Part shown: positions 45,603-54,400 of the stretch, piece by piece
Numbering within the stretch: position 1 is the first letter of the stretch
Layout of the letters: each line of letters starts with the position of its first letter
NCBI GenBank assembly: GCA_963771595.1
Contig: CAVYUC010000033.1
Location: 202,966 to 266,965 of the forward strand
Direction: 5' to 3'
DNA length: 64,000 bases
Origin: CAVYUC01 sp963771595
GTDB lineage: Bacteria > Bacteroidota > Bacteroidia > Bacteroidales > Prolixibacteraceae
Made by a program: the position numbers and the translations under genes
The notes under the pieces: generated by a model
Seen by the model: the letters and a program-made list of their open reading frames with translations, nothing else
What the model was told of the DNA's origin: nothing
Database searches by the model: none

Positions 45603-47474
45603 TTATTCCTTCTCTTTGGAGATTTTGGAAGGGGCCAATCTCATTAATCCCGCTAACCAGCCGGCACTGTGCGGAATCCAGTCTTCGTCGGTTAATGCAA
45701 ACGGGCCGTCGTTTTCTTTTTTCGGCGGAACATCGTAAACAAACTGTTTCCCGGTAGAAAACCCATTGCAAATAACACCGCGGGTTTGAAACCAGGTTCC
45801 TGCCCAGCGTTCGCCGATGTGGCAAATCATGCTTGCCGGCAAAGCGGCACCTTCAGGAATGTCTGCACTGAAAACCACACAGCCCTGCTTGATATTTTCT
45901 GCAGTAATGCCGCCGTTTAAACCAGCCAGCCACTGCAGGTTTCCGTAGGCAATATTTTTCAGTATTGGCTCTGCCAGCAACTCTGCCAGTTCAAGCGCAA
46001 GTGCCGCCGTGTATCCGTAAATTGCATTTGTTCCGTGGAATGTTCCGCAAAACCAAATGGCGCCTTCATCTTTAAAAATTCCCTGAGGGACCAGTAAAAA
46101 CGGATTCTTTTCGCATCCCGGAATCAGATATCCGTACGTAAAATCAGTTAATGTTTTTTTCCATTTTCCGGCATCCTCATGATTCGGATATTTTTTTAAC
46201 AGATTGATAACCGGCACAAGGTAATTGGGATAAACTCCGCCCATATCGGTGCCGAATTGCGAGCCGTTATCGCTCGGCACAATTCCGTGCACCCACGAAG
46301 GTTCGGCATGATCCATACTTTTAAATTCATAAAAATGACCATAAAATCCTTCCATGGAATTCGATTTCGATATTTGCCGCTCCATCACTTTTCGGGCATA
46401 ATCAAATGCAGCTTTTTCGGCTCCTTCCACGTTCAGTTTATCCATTTCTGAAGAAACTCTCACCATCAAAACCAATTCGCGTGTTGGCCATTCATCATTA
46501 GGAATTTTAGCGTCATCGGGTAATCCGCGCTGCATTTTCATGTAACCATATTCCCCCATTGGAGTAGCAGAATTCAACAGCCAATCGTACGCCAGCCGGG
46601 CGGTCTGTTTATATTTTTGTTTTTCTTCGGAATATTCCGCAGGAAGTAACTGCACAGCTTTTGCCAGTGCAACTACTGCCTTCATTGCATCGTGCGGCAA
46701 AATATCACGCTCGTGGCCAATCACATCATGTGACATTGCACCGCGCGGAAATCCCAGCTCTTCAGCTTTTTCCTGCGTCATTACCAGGTAATCGCAGCCA
46801 ACTATTATTTGCTCATGAATGCGTTCGGTAAATTTTTCATCAAACCGTTCCGGTGTTTGCTCCAGTAATTCTTCCAACGCGATAATCATAGCACTTTGCG
46901 CCGGACTTTCCACCCATTTTGTTCCGGCATCCTGCCAACCTGCCCCAACACCTGTAAAATGGCGTCTTCTTTCGAGCATATCAACTGATGACCATTCAAT
47001 AGTAGAATCCCACAAAATATTATGACCGACTTTCAATCCATTTGCCCAAAACAGTTTTTTTCCGTTTGAATCAACTTCAACATTCCAATTTCCGGTTTCG
47101 TCAATGTCTTTAAATTCAGCCACCCACCAGTGACTTTTCCAAACTTCACCCCAATATTTAAAAGAAGTTTCAAAACGATTTTCATCTTCAGAAGGAATAA
47201 GCAAACAGCTAGAATTTGCGGGCAGCAGTTCTTTTTTTGGCAGTCGCACGATAATCCGAACCGGCCATCCCTGTTCGTATCCAACTTGTGAAAACAATAA
47301 TCCGGCCGGTCCGTCAGCCGGATTCCAGCCAGTTACCTGACAAATATCTTTTTTCTGTTTATTATTATCTTCAGCCGAGTAGGAAGATAATAGTCCGGCA
47401 CCGGCAAATCCGGCGGCTGAAATTACACCGGATTTCATAAAATCGCGTCTTGAGTATGATTGTTTTTTATTCAT
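45603..47474 (-). CDS. Exported GH9-like (six-hairpin) protein with altered catalytic Asp
   Basis: 623 residues with a twin-arginine signal (YSRRDFMKSGVISAAGFAG). A cellulase-type N-terminal Ig-like domain (about 57-145, LLFSQVGYEQGWPVRIIVR) precedes an (alpha/alpha)6 barrel. GH9 enzymes carry DAGD with the second Asp as catalytic base; here it is GWQDAGTK (Asp182, Thr185). The proton-donor Glu appears conserved (DEDWIPHSAG, Glu597), by spacing to the SAG motif. So it is either inactive as a cellulase, or it has another chemistry. It is 16 bp downstream of gntR and 72 bp upstream of deoC, within the pentose operon. Confidence 0.7.
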   Translation of the reverse strand: MNKKQSYSRRDFMKSGVISAAGFAGAGLLSSYSAEDNNKQKKDICQVTGWNPADGPAGLLFSQVGYEQGWPVRIIVRLPKKELLPANSSCLLIPSEDENRFETSFKYWGEVWKSHWWVAEFKDIDETGNWNVEVDSNGKKLFWANGLKVGHNILWDSTIEWSSVDMLERRRHFTGVGAGWQDAGTKWVESPAQSAMIIALEELLEQTPERFDEKFTERIHEQIIVGCDYLVMTQEKAEELGFPRGAMSHDVIGHERDILPHDAMKAVVALAKAVQLLPAEYSEEKQKYKQTARLAYDWLLNSATPMGEYGYMKMQRGLPDDAKIPNDEWPTRELVLMVRVSSEMDKLNVEGAEKAAFDYARKVMERQISKSNSMEGFYGHFYEFKSMDHAEPSWVHGIVPSDNGSQFGTDMGGVYPNYLVPVINLLKKYPNHEDAGKWKKTLTDFTYGYLIPGCEKNPFLLVPQGIFKDEGAIWFCGTFHGTNAIYGYTAALALELAELLAEPILKNIAYGNLQWLAGLNGGITAENIKQGCVVFSADIPEGAALPASMICHIGERWAGTWFQTRGVICNGFSTGKQFVYDVPPKKENDGPFALTDEDWIPHSAGWLAGLMRLAPSKISKEKE

Positions 47475-47490
47475 TTGTTCTGTTTTCGGT

Positions 47491-48198
47491 TTATAGTAAA
47501 TAGCTGTTGCCCACCGGAAATGTAGTGGTTATACAATACAATTCACTGTATATATTTAACATCGGATTACTGGTTGAAAATTTTAAAGAAATGTGCAGTA
47601 GTGGTGTTTGAGAATCTACCTTTAGTAAACTGCCGTTTTTATCGCCTGCAAACTCTGCCCTGATTTCCTGTTTTGAACCTGTAATTTCAATGAAATATTT
47701 CCTGCTTAACGTTTTAAAAAAAGAACCTTCGGTAAAATCGGTTTCCGGGAAACCAGGCAGAGCTTCATTGGGAAACCAGTTTTTTTCGAGCATCACCGGC
47801 TCGGTACCAACGAACCGTAATCGTTCAAAAAATATACAGGGAGAATTTTTGTCGTTTTCCTGAACCGGCAATACAATTTCGTTGCTCCATTTTCCAGGAG
47901 CCGGTTTTTGCAGAAATGTGGTTTTTATATTTCCACCAACCGCTTCTGAAAATCCTTTCACCGTGAGCAATCCCAGTGATTTTCTGCGCTCCCGCACCTG
48001 GCTGCCTTTACCATGATGCTTTTCAATAAAACCGTCGCGCATCAGTTCATCGAGCGCCTTTCGTGCTGTGGTACGGGTAATTGAAAAACGGTTGCACAAC
48101 TCGTTTTCAGAAGGAAGATAATCGCCCACCTGGTAAAGTCCCTGCTGAATCTGCTCTTTCAGAAAATTCCGGATTCGTTTATATTTTGATTCAGTCAT
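47491..48198 (-). CDS. GntR-family (HutC type, UTRA) transcriptional regulator
   Basis: 235 residues from the ATG at 48198 (MTESKYKRIRNFLKEQIQQG). The winged helix shows the GntR pattern YLPSENELCNRFSITRTTAR and LMRDGFIEKHHGKGSQV (about 27-73); the rest is a UTRA effector-binding domain (GTEPVMLEKNWFPNEALPG). It is the first gene of the minus-strand catabolic operon and 16 bp ahead of the next gene. A perfect 18-bp palindrome lies 33 bp upstream of its start, so self-control and control of the operon are likely, with a sugar or sugar phosphate as inducer. Confidence 0.92.
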   Translation of the reverse strand: MTESKYKRIRNFLKEQIQQGLYQVGDYLPSENELCNRFSITRTTARKALDELMRDGFIEKHHGKGSQVRERRKSLGLLTVKGFSEAVGGNIKTTFLQKPAPGKWSNEIVLPVQENDKNSPCIFFERLRFVGTEPVMLEKNWFPNEALPGFPETDFTEGSFFKTLSRKYFIEITGSKQEIRAEFAGDKNGSLLKVDSQTPLLHISLKFSTSNPMLNIYSELYCITTTFPVGNSYLL

Positions 48199-48231
48199 TG
48201 ATTTAAAATTCTTCAACAAAAATATAAAAAC

Positions 48232-48249
48232 AACTTGTACGTACAAGTT
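48232..48249. promoter_or_regulatory. Perfect palindrome, candidate operator of the GntR regulator
   Basis: AACTTGTACGTACAAGTT is symmetric over all 18 bases. Its core TTGTACGTACAA equals that of the AraR operator of Bacillus subtilis (ATTTGTACGTACAAAT), and AraR also has a GntR-type DNA-binding domain. It lies between the divergent gntR and aldo/keto reductase genes. No second copy was noticed in the window. Confidence 0.7.
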
Positions 48250-48399
48250 AAAACCGACAATTTATCTGTGAAACATCTTCATGTAAATTTGAAATTGAAC
48301 TTTAAATTACATTCAGACAAAAAAATTAAAGGGTAAACTACTGAATATAAACGAACAATGTTTCCGCAGATTTGTATAACTAATAAAAAACATTTTATC

Positions 48400-49404
48400 A
48401 TGGCAAACAGAAGAACATTTTTAAAATCGCTGGCGGGAGTAACGGCAGGATTATCTGTAGGTAATTTAGCCTTTGGACAAGTAAAAAAATCGGACAGAAT
48501 TGGGGAAATTTTACCCAAAAGAAAGCTCGGAAAAACAGGTGAATATGTAACAATGCTCGGAACCGGCGGATATCATATAGGCTGGACTACAGAGCGTGAT
48601 GCCCAGGAGGTTATAGAAGCTGCGCTTGAAGGCGGAGTGCGGTTTTTTGACACAGCCGAAAGTTACTCAGACGGCAGAAGTGAAGAGCGTTACGGAAAAT
48701 ACCTGACGCCAAAATACCGCGATTTGATTTTTTTGATGACAAAATCCACAGGTCAGGATGCAAAAACGGTGCAGGAACATCTTGAAGGTTCGCTGCGCAG
48801 GTTGAAGGTGGACCACGTTGATCTGTACCAGGTGCATTCAATTCGCACTCCCGAAGATGTGGATAACCGGATTGCGAACGGGGTTTTGGAAGTACTGCAA
48901 AAAGCAAAACAGGATGGAAAAATCAGGCACATAGGTTTTACAGGGCACCAAAATCCATACGCGCACGCACACATGCTGAAAAGAACAAAAGACAGCGATA
49001 TTTTTGATGCGGTATTAATGCCGGTTAATGTTTTAGATCCTTCCTATTTCAGTTTTACTGAAAATGTTTTGCCAAAAGCATTGGATCGAGATCTTGGAGT
49101 CCTGGCTATTAAATCGTTGGCTGATGGTCGTTTCTTTGCTAAAAAAGAACAGGCAAACTGGACATCTGACGACCCGGTAATTCCGAATTATTTAACAATT
49201 AAGGATGCCATGTATTTCGTCTGGTCGTTGCCGGTAAGCGTGCTGATTTCGGGAAATGAGAATGCAACTTACATGCGCGAAAAAATTGCATTGGCACGTT
49301 CATTCTCAAAATTATCGGAAAAAGAACGAATGGCTTTGATTGAAAAAGTGAAGGATATCGCCCAAAACGGAAATGTAGAATACTTTAAACAGAAAGAAGC
49401 ATAA
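48400..49404 (+). CDS. Exported aldo/keto reductase with twin-arginine signal
   Basis: 334 residues from the ATG at 48400. The N-terminus ANRRTFLKSLAGVTAGLSVGN is a Tat-type signal, so the enzyme probably folds with NADP(H) in the cytoplasm and is exported, or it keeps the signal as an anchor. The aldo/keto reductase tetrad is complete: Asp84 and Tyr89 (FDTAESYSDGRSEER), Lys115 (LMTKST) and His146 (YQVHSI). It is divergent from gntR across the palindrome and may belong to the same regulon, reducing or oxidising a sugar. Confidence 0.9.
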   Translation: MANRRTFLKSLAGVTAGLSVGNLAFGQVKKSDRIGEILPKRKLGKTGEYVTMLGTGGYHIGWTTERDAQEVIEAALEGGVRFFDTAESYSDGRSEERYGKYLTPKYRDLIFLMTKSTGQDAKTVQEHLEGSLRRLKVDHVDLYQVHSIRTPEDVDNRIANGVLEVLQKAKQDGKIRHIGFTGHQNPYAHAHMLKRTKDSDIFDAVLMPVNVLDPSYFSFTENVLPKALDRDLGVLAIKSLADGRFFAKKEQANWTSDDPVIPNYLTIKDAMYFVWSLPVSVLISGNENATYMREKIALARSFSKLSEKERMALIEKVKDIAQNGNVEYFKQKEA

Positions 49405-49484
49405 ATTAATTTGAACCTGCACCACATTAAAAGTCATGCGCATTATCATTTTGAAAAAATAATTTCAGTTTGATATAAATGAAG

Positions 49485-49510
49485 AATCCCGGGACCTCTG
49501 CCCCGGGATT
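49485..49510 (+). terminator. Terminator-like hairpin after the aldo/keto reductase
   Basis: AATCCCGGG and CCCGGGATT form a perfect 9-bp stem with an 8-nt loop, 80 bp past the stop. Only three T follow, so it may be a weak terminator or an mRNA end-protecting hairpin. Confidence 0.5.
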
Positions 49511-49762
49511 TAAACTAAACCTAACTAAACCAAACTTATGAAAAAACAGCAAACTGCTGTGAAGTATTTCTAATAAAACTCATGAAAACGAAAACTTTTG
49601 AAAGTCTTTTTTTAATTATTTTCATGACTGGTAAAAGTAAAACAAATTGCATGCCAAAAAAAATAATACCGTCAATAAATTTTTGATTTTTTTTTAAAAC
49701 GGAACAATTTTTTATTATTATCCCATAAACAAATAACACAATACAGGAATTCAAAAAATAAA

Positions 49763-49770
49763 TATCTTTG
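49763..49770 (+). promoter_or_regulatory. -7 box of lepA
   Basis: TATCTTTG fits TAnnTTTG exactly and lies 49 nt before the lepA ATG. No clear TTTG is seen at -33. Confidence 0.4.
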
Positions 49771-49819
49771 CGCCAATTGAATTAAAGGATTTTAATCAGA
49801 AAATACAGGAACATTATAA

Positions 49820-51607
49820 ATGGAAAACATTCGCAATTTTTGCATCATAGCACACATTGATCATGGTAAAAGTACTGTAGCCGACCGACTCCTGGAGATG
49901 ACCAATACAATTGGGAGCCGCGATATGCACGACCAGGTGCTTGACAGTATGGATTTGGAACAGGAGCGCGGAATAACGATTAAAAGCCATGCTATTCAAA
50001 TGGACTATTTGCATAATGGTGCTGAATATAAATTAAACCTGATTGATACACCCGGGCATGTGGATTTTTCTTACGAAGTTTCACGTTCCATTGCTGCCTG
50101 CGAAGGGGCACTGCTTATTATTGACGCAGCCCAGGGTATTCAGGCACAAACAATTTCAAACCTGTATTTGGCTATTGAACACAATCTGGAAATAATACCG
50201 GTATTGAATAAAATGGATTTGGAAAGTGCAATGCCGGAAATTGTAGAAGATCAAATTATTGATTTAATAGGTTGCAGCCACGATGATATTATTCATGCAA
50301 GTGGCAAAACCGGAATGGGCATTCAAACCATTTTGGAACGAATCGTTGAAAGAATACCCGCTCCAACCGGCGATGCGGAAGCGCCTTTGCAAGCATTAAT
50401 CTTTGATTCAATTTTTAACTCTTTTCGTGGGGTTATTGCCTACTTTAAAATCGTTAACGGCCAAATCAGGAAAAAAGATTTGGTTAAATTTATGGCTACC
50501 GGAAAAGAATACCATGCCGACGAAGTAGGTGTGCTAAAACTGGGATTATTCCCACGCGAAGTTTTATATGCAGGTGATGTTGGGTACATTATTTCCGGAA
50601 TAAAAACAGCGAAAGAGGTAAAAGTAGGCGATACAATTACACAGGTAAAAAATCCGTGTAAAAAAAGGATTGAAGGTTTTGAAGAGGTTAAACCAATGGT
50701 TTTCGCAGGAATTTACCCCATCGATTCTGATGATTACGAAGATTTGCGTACGGCAATGGATAAACTGCAACTGAATGATGCATCCTTGACATTTGAGCCG
50801 GAATCTTCGGCAGCTCTTGGTTTTGGTTTCCGCTGTGGTTTTCTTGGACTTTTGCATATGGAAATTATTCAGGAACGTCTTGAACGCGAATTCGACATGA
50901 ACGTAATTACCACTGTTCCAAACGTTTCGTATCTTGTACATCTTACTGATGGAACTACAGAACGGGTATATAATCCATCCGGAATGCCCGAAACTATGAG
51001 CATTGATTATATTGACGAACCTATTATCCGTGCAAATATTATTACTGCTGCCGAATATATCGGCCCTGTCATGAATTTATGTCTGGATAAAAGAGGAGAA
51101 ATTGTCAGTCAGAATTATCTTACTTCCGAAAGGGCTGAACTGGTTTTCAATCTCCCGTTGGGTGAAATTGTTTTTGATTTTTACGATAAACTTAAAAGCA
51201 TCTCAAAAGGATACGCCTCATTCGATTATTATGTGAGCGGTTACAAACCTGCCAAATTAATCCGTCTCGATATTCTTTTAAACGGTGAAATGGTGGATGC
51301 ACTTTCTACATTAATTCATTTTGACAATGCCTACACTTTCGGCCGGCGAATGTGCGAAAAACTAAAGGAAATGATTCCGCGACAGCAATTTGACATTGCC
51401 ATTCAGGCGGCAATTGGCGCCAAAGTTATTGCCCGGGAAACAGTAAAAGCAATGCGCAAAGATGTTACAGCAAAATGCTACGGCGGTGATATTACCCGGA
51501 AACGGAAACTTCTGGAGAAACAGAAAAAGGGTAAAAAAAGAATGAAACAGGTGGGAAATGTGGAAGTGCCCCAAAAAGCATTTTTAGCCGTATTGAAACT
51601 GGACTAA
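49820..51607 (+). CDS. lepA: Elongation factor 4 (LepA)
   Basis: 595-residue ribosome-associated GTPase that back-translocates or remodels stalled ribosomes. All G motifs are present: AHIDHGKST (G1), RGITIK (G2), DTPGH (G3), NKMD (G4) and ASGKTG (G5). The EF-G-like domains follow (GFRCGFLGLLHMEIIQERLE), and the LepA-specific C-terminal domain ends with VTAKCYGGDITRKRKLLEKQ and VPQKAFLAVLKLD. The start MENIRNFCIIAHID is the usual one. It stands alone. The normal length and intact motifs argue for good local sequence quality. Confidence 0.98.
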   Translation: MENIRNFCIIAHIDHGKSTVADRLLEMTNTIGSRDMHDQVLDSMDLEQERGITIKSHAIQMDYLHNGAEYKLNLIDTPGHVDFSYEVSRSIAACEGALLIIDAAQGIQAQTISNLYLAIEHNLEIIPVLNKMDLESAMPEIVEDQIIDLIGCSHDDIIHASGKTGMGIQTILERIVERIPAPTGDAEAPLQALIFDSIFNSFRGVIAYFKIVNGQIRKKDLVKFMATGKEYHADEVGVLKLGLFPREVLYAGDVGYIISGIKTAKEVKVGDTITQVKNPCKKRIEGFEEVKPMVFAGIYPIDSDDYEDLRTAMDKLQLNDASLTFEPESSAALGFGFRCGFLGLLHMEIIQERLEREFDMNVITTVPNVSYLVHLTDGTTERVYNPSGMPETMSIDYIDEPIIRANIITAAEYIGPVMNLCLDKRGEIVSQNYLTSERAELVFNLPLGEIVFDFYDKLKSISKGYASFDYYVSGYKPAKLIRLDILLNGEMVDALSTLIHFDNAYTFGRRMCEKLKEMIPRQQFDIAIQAAIGAKVIARETVKAMRKDVTAKCYGGDITRKRKLLEKQKKGKKRMKQVGNVEVPQKAFLAVLKLD

Positions 51608-52211
51608 ACGGTTACCTTTAATTTCTTTTTACGCGTTGGCGGAATAAACCTTAATTTATTGAAAGGCAGTTCGACTATGTTCACTGTGACAGTCAGGCTG
51701 AGCGTAGTCGAAGTCTGATTACCAGAAAGTTGAAAAATAATTCTACCAACAGGTTCTTTTTAATAATTGTATTGTTTAGCCGGTAGCTCGTCAATGATTT
51801 CAACAACATTTGCGTTTATTAAATGCCTTTGTAATTATCAGAGTTTCTTTTTATTCATTCTTAGGAACGTTGCAATTCTTTAACACATAAGAATTAACTT
51901 TATTCTCGAATTGCAAAAAAATGTAATTTGACTGCCAGCGATTTTTATGTTCCCAAAAAACGGGTTTAGCAACAATTCACCTTCGGCCTGTTACACGATC
52001 TGTATTGAATGTAGCCTAATTTTTTGATGAAAATTGTGGAAAGTGAGTAATTAAAATGGGACTGTTTTCTACAAAATATAATTTTGCCGCTTTGCCGCTT
52101 TACTTCTAATTCATTTAACAGTAAATAATTAAATTCATTTATTTAACCTTTCCATGAAGTGGCATATCGTTTGGCATTTGGCAACTTTAATATATAAAAT
52201 GTAGAACTAAT
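51608..52211. other. 600-bp non-coding region after lepA
   Basis: No gene is supported. It contains the 43-nt palindromic repeat (51670-51712), a small direct repeat TTTGCCGC twice (52084-52099) and three TGGCA words within 24 nt (52160-52183) just upstream of the small gene at 52212. The first two of these are spaced nearly like a sigma-54 site, but the -12 GC is replaced by GG. Confidence 0.5.
51670..51712. repeat. 43-nt imperfect palindrome
   Basis: TTCGACTATGTTCACTGTGAC pairs with GTCAGGCTGAGCGTAGTCGAA: the outer 8 bp are perfect, with five differences further in (some are G-U pairs in RNA). Its right half (CTGAGCGTAGTCGAA) is of a type I remember as scattered through Bacteroidota intergenic DNA; this was not checked. 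Confidence 0.65.
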
Positions 52212-52481
52212 ATGAATCCAATGATAGATTATGCTAAAATCGTATTGTGGGGAGTAAGTTTCTGGAAACAGTTATTCAGAAAAGAGTTAATTAAAATTAT
52301 AAACTGGTGCACTCCTGAGGAACTTATTCAATTAAAAAATTACTGCTACGAAAAATATTACGATTTACATCCCGAAATAATTGATGAAGCTTTTTTACTG
52401 GATAAAAAAGAGTTAATACAAGTCAATATTCAAGGCAGCTACAGCCGTTTGAAGAACAAGTCATATTCAGGCAATTCCTGA
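52212..52481 (+). CDS. Small conserved-looking cytoplasmic protein of unknown function
   Basis: 89 residues, rich in Lys, Glu, Leu and aromatic residues, without signal or membrane segment. The segment YAKIVLWGVSFWKQLFRKEL followed by WCTPEELIQLKNYCYEKY resembles small Bacteroidota proteins that I can recall only as hypothetical. It is followed 92 bp later by a histidine kinase with its own -7 box, so the two are near neighbours but perhaps not one operon. Predicted all-helical. Codon use and composition look coding, but no function can be given. Confidence 0.65.
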   Translation: MNPMIDYAKIVLWGVSFWKQLFRKELIKIINWCTPEELIQLKNYCYEKYYDLHPEIIDEAFLLDKKELIQVNIQGSYSRLKNKSYSGNS

Positions 52482-52511
52482 TTCGAAGCTTCATTTTTTA
52501 GTGAAGAATTA

Positions 52512-52519
52512 TAACTTTG
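52512..52519 (+). promoter_or_regulatory. -7 box of the hybrid histidine kinase
   Basis: TAACTTTG fits TAnnTTTG exactly, 54 nt before the ATG at 52574. No clear -33 element. Confidence 0.35.
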
Positions 52520-52573
52520 CATCACAAAAAGCCCCTTATTTTTAGTGATTTTTAACAGCAAGAAGAAGATTAT

Positions 52574-54160
52574 ATGGACAACAAAAATAATCCACACGAG
52601 GCTGATTCGATGCAACCGAAGGATGATTTCCAACAATTTCAGGAAAACAAAAACATCTTTAAACAAATGTTCCAGTTTTCCCCATTTACAATAATCATCC
52701 ACGACATGAATATGAATATTCTTGATGTGAATAAAATGGCAGTGGAGGTTTTCGGTTATTCCAGAGAAGAATTGCTGCAGATGAAGGTATCCGATTTGCA
52801 CACAAAAGAAGAACTGGAACATTCTTTCCAGGTGCTGGAGAATGTAAATAAAAAGGACAATCTCAATGTTGAAACAAGTTTTGTCAGAAAAGACGGTACC
52901 GTATTTTATGCTGAAGCAACTCCTTTTAAATACAAACTGGGAAATAACCAGTTAATTCATGTTTACATCCAGGACATTACCAGCCGGAAAGAAGATGAAA
53001 TTAAACTGGTAAATGCCATGGAAAAGGCCGAAGAAAGCGACAGGTTAAAAACAGCATTTCTTACCAATATGAGCCACGAAATCCGCACTCCCATGAACGG
53101 CATTCTCGGTTTTGTAAGTTTTTTAAAAAATCCCGATCTTTCAGAAAAGGATAAATTAAAATTCATTGATATCATTGAAAAAAGCGGGGAACGAATGATG
53201 AGTATTATCGATGATATCATCAATATTTCAAAAATTGAGACAGGACTCATTGAAACGCAAACCGAAATAACAGACATTAACCACCAAATCGAATTACTTT
53301 ACACCTTCTATAAACCAGAAGTGGAAAAGAAAGGAATCACATTCAAATTCTACAGGCCTCTACCATCACGTGAAGCAATAATACATACGGATACGGAAAA
53401 ATTGATTGCCGTTTTAACCAATATGATAAAAAATGCAATTAAATTCACTGAAGAAGGAACCATTGAATTTGGTTATACTTATAAAAATCATCAGTTTGAA
53501 TTTTTTGTAAAAGATACAGGAATTGGAATTCCTGAAAACCGGCTGAATGCAATCTTCGACCGTTTTGTGCAAGCCGATATAGCTGATAAGCAGGCACGGC
53601 AGGGTTTTGGTTTGGGTTTATCCATTTCAAAAGCATACATCGAAATGCTGGGTGGTACAATTTGGGTAGAAAGTAGGGAAGGAAAAGGTTCGGCTTTCTA
53701 TTTCACACTTCCACGCCATTCCGAACAGAAAACTGCAGAAAATAAACATGCCGCAGATATAGCGGAACAGGATGAAAACCCGCTGGACGAAGTTACCGGA
53801 TTAAAAATCCTGATTGCTGAAGATGATGAATTTTCCTACTCGCTCCTAAAAATTATGCTTCAGGGAATCAGTGGCGAAGTATTACATGCCGGCACAGGAA
53901 CAAAAGCTGTAAATTTGGTTCGTCGCAATCCGGATATCGATTTAATTCTGATGGATATTAAAATGCCTGAAATGTCTGGATATGAGGCAACACAGGAAAT
54001 CAGGAAATTTAATAAAGATGTTGTGATTGTTGCACAAACTGCATTTGTAATGCGGGGCGATAAGGAAAAAGCAATTCAGTCAGGTTGCAATGCCTATTTA
54101 TCAAAACCGATTAAAGAAGAAGAACTGCAGTCGGTTATGAAAAAATATTTCATCAACTGA
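52574..54160 (+). CDS. Cytoplasmic PAS hybrid histidine kinase with C-terminal receiver
   Basis: 528 residues without membrane helices. Order: PAS domain (about 27-140, FSPFTIIIHDMNMNILDVNK and YIQDITSRKE), HisKA with the phosphorylatable His168 in MSHEIRTPMNG, HATPase with NMIKNAIKFT, DTGIGIP and GFGLGLSISK, and a receiver domain (about 408-528) with Asp461 in LILMDIKMP and Lys near 513 in YLSKPIKEE. A soluble sensor with its own receiver usually passes phosphate to another protein or works by binding; no output domain or partner regulator is encoded nearby. The PAS domain suggests a small-molecule or redox cue. It ends with a clear terminator. Confidence 0.93.
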   Translation: MDNKNNPHEADSMQPKDDFQQFQENKNIFKQMFQFSPFTIIIHDMNMNILDVNKMAVEVFGYSREELLQMKVSDLHTKEELEHSFQVLENVNKKDNLNVETSFVRKDGTVFYAEATPFKYKLGNNQLIHVYIQDITSRKEDEIKLVNAMEKAEESDRLKTAFLTNMSHEIRTPMNGILGFVSFLKNPDLSEKDKLKFIDIIEKSGERMMSIIDDIINISKIETGLIETQTEITDINHQIELLYTFYKPEVEKKGITFKFYRPLPSREAIIHTDTEKLIAVLTNMIKNAIKFTEEGTIEFGYTYKNHQFEFFVKDTGIGIPENRLNAIFDRFVQADIADKQARQGFGLGLSISKAYIEMLGGTIWVESREGKGSAFYFTLPRHSEQKTAENKHAADIAEQDENPLDEVTGLKILIAEDDEFSYSLLKIMLQGISGEVLHAGTGTKAVNLVRRNPDIDLILMDIKMPEMSGYEATQEIRKFNKDVVIVAQTAFVMRGDKEKAIQSGCNAYLSKPIKEEELQSVMKKYFIN

Positions 54161-54208
54161 TCATTGCCCCGGAAAAAAAGTCCATAGTTTACCTCATGCA
54201 AAACAGTT

Positions 54209-54243
54209 AAAATTCAACTTTTATCAAAAGATGAATTTTTTTG
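54209..54243 (+). terminator. Terminator of the histidine kinase gene
   Basis: AAAATTCA pairs with TGAATTTT, and an inner CTTTT/AAAAG stem closes an ATC loop; a T run follows. It lies 49 bp past the stop. Confidence 0.75.
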
Positions 54244-54340
54244 TTTTCCGAAGCAAGCAGCTCAATTTGTCCCAGGATTGAAGTTTAAAACCAATAGCAG
54301 CCTTACCATTTTTGAAGGATACAATTTTCATTTTGCTTTG

Positions 54341-54348
54341 TATATTTG
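54341..54348 (+). promoter_or_regulatory. -7 box of the GH43 gene
   Basis: TATATTTG fits TAnnTTTG exactly, 52 nt before the ATG at 54401. The -33 element is unclear. Confidence 0.4.
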
Positions 54349-54400
54349 TCACTGTCCATCAGGAAAAAATAAATTCAATTTAACTTTAAAAATTTAAAAA

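Larger units (their letters stand above)
49405..49819. other. Non-coding stretch between the aldo/keto reductase and lepA
   Basis: About 415 bp. It contains a 9-bp hairpin (49485-49510) and the lepA -7 box (49763-49770). The open frame on the minus strand at 49536-49754 has no family resemblance and an AT-rich composition; I do not call it. Confidence 0.55.

Noticed and set aside
49536..49754. 72-codon minus-strand open frame before lepA
   Set aside because: AT-driven composition, no recognisable domain, and it overlaps the lepA upstream region.
52160..52183. TGGCA words resembling a sigma-54 promoter upstream of the small protein gene
   Set aside because: The spacing fits -24/-12, but the -12 element reads GG instead of GC; too weak, though the window encodes a sigma-54 activator.
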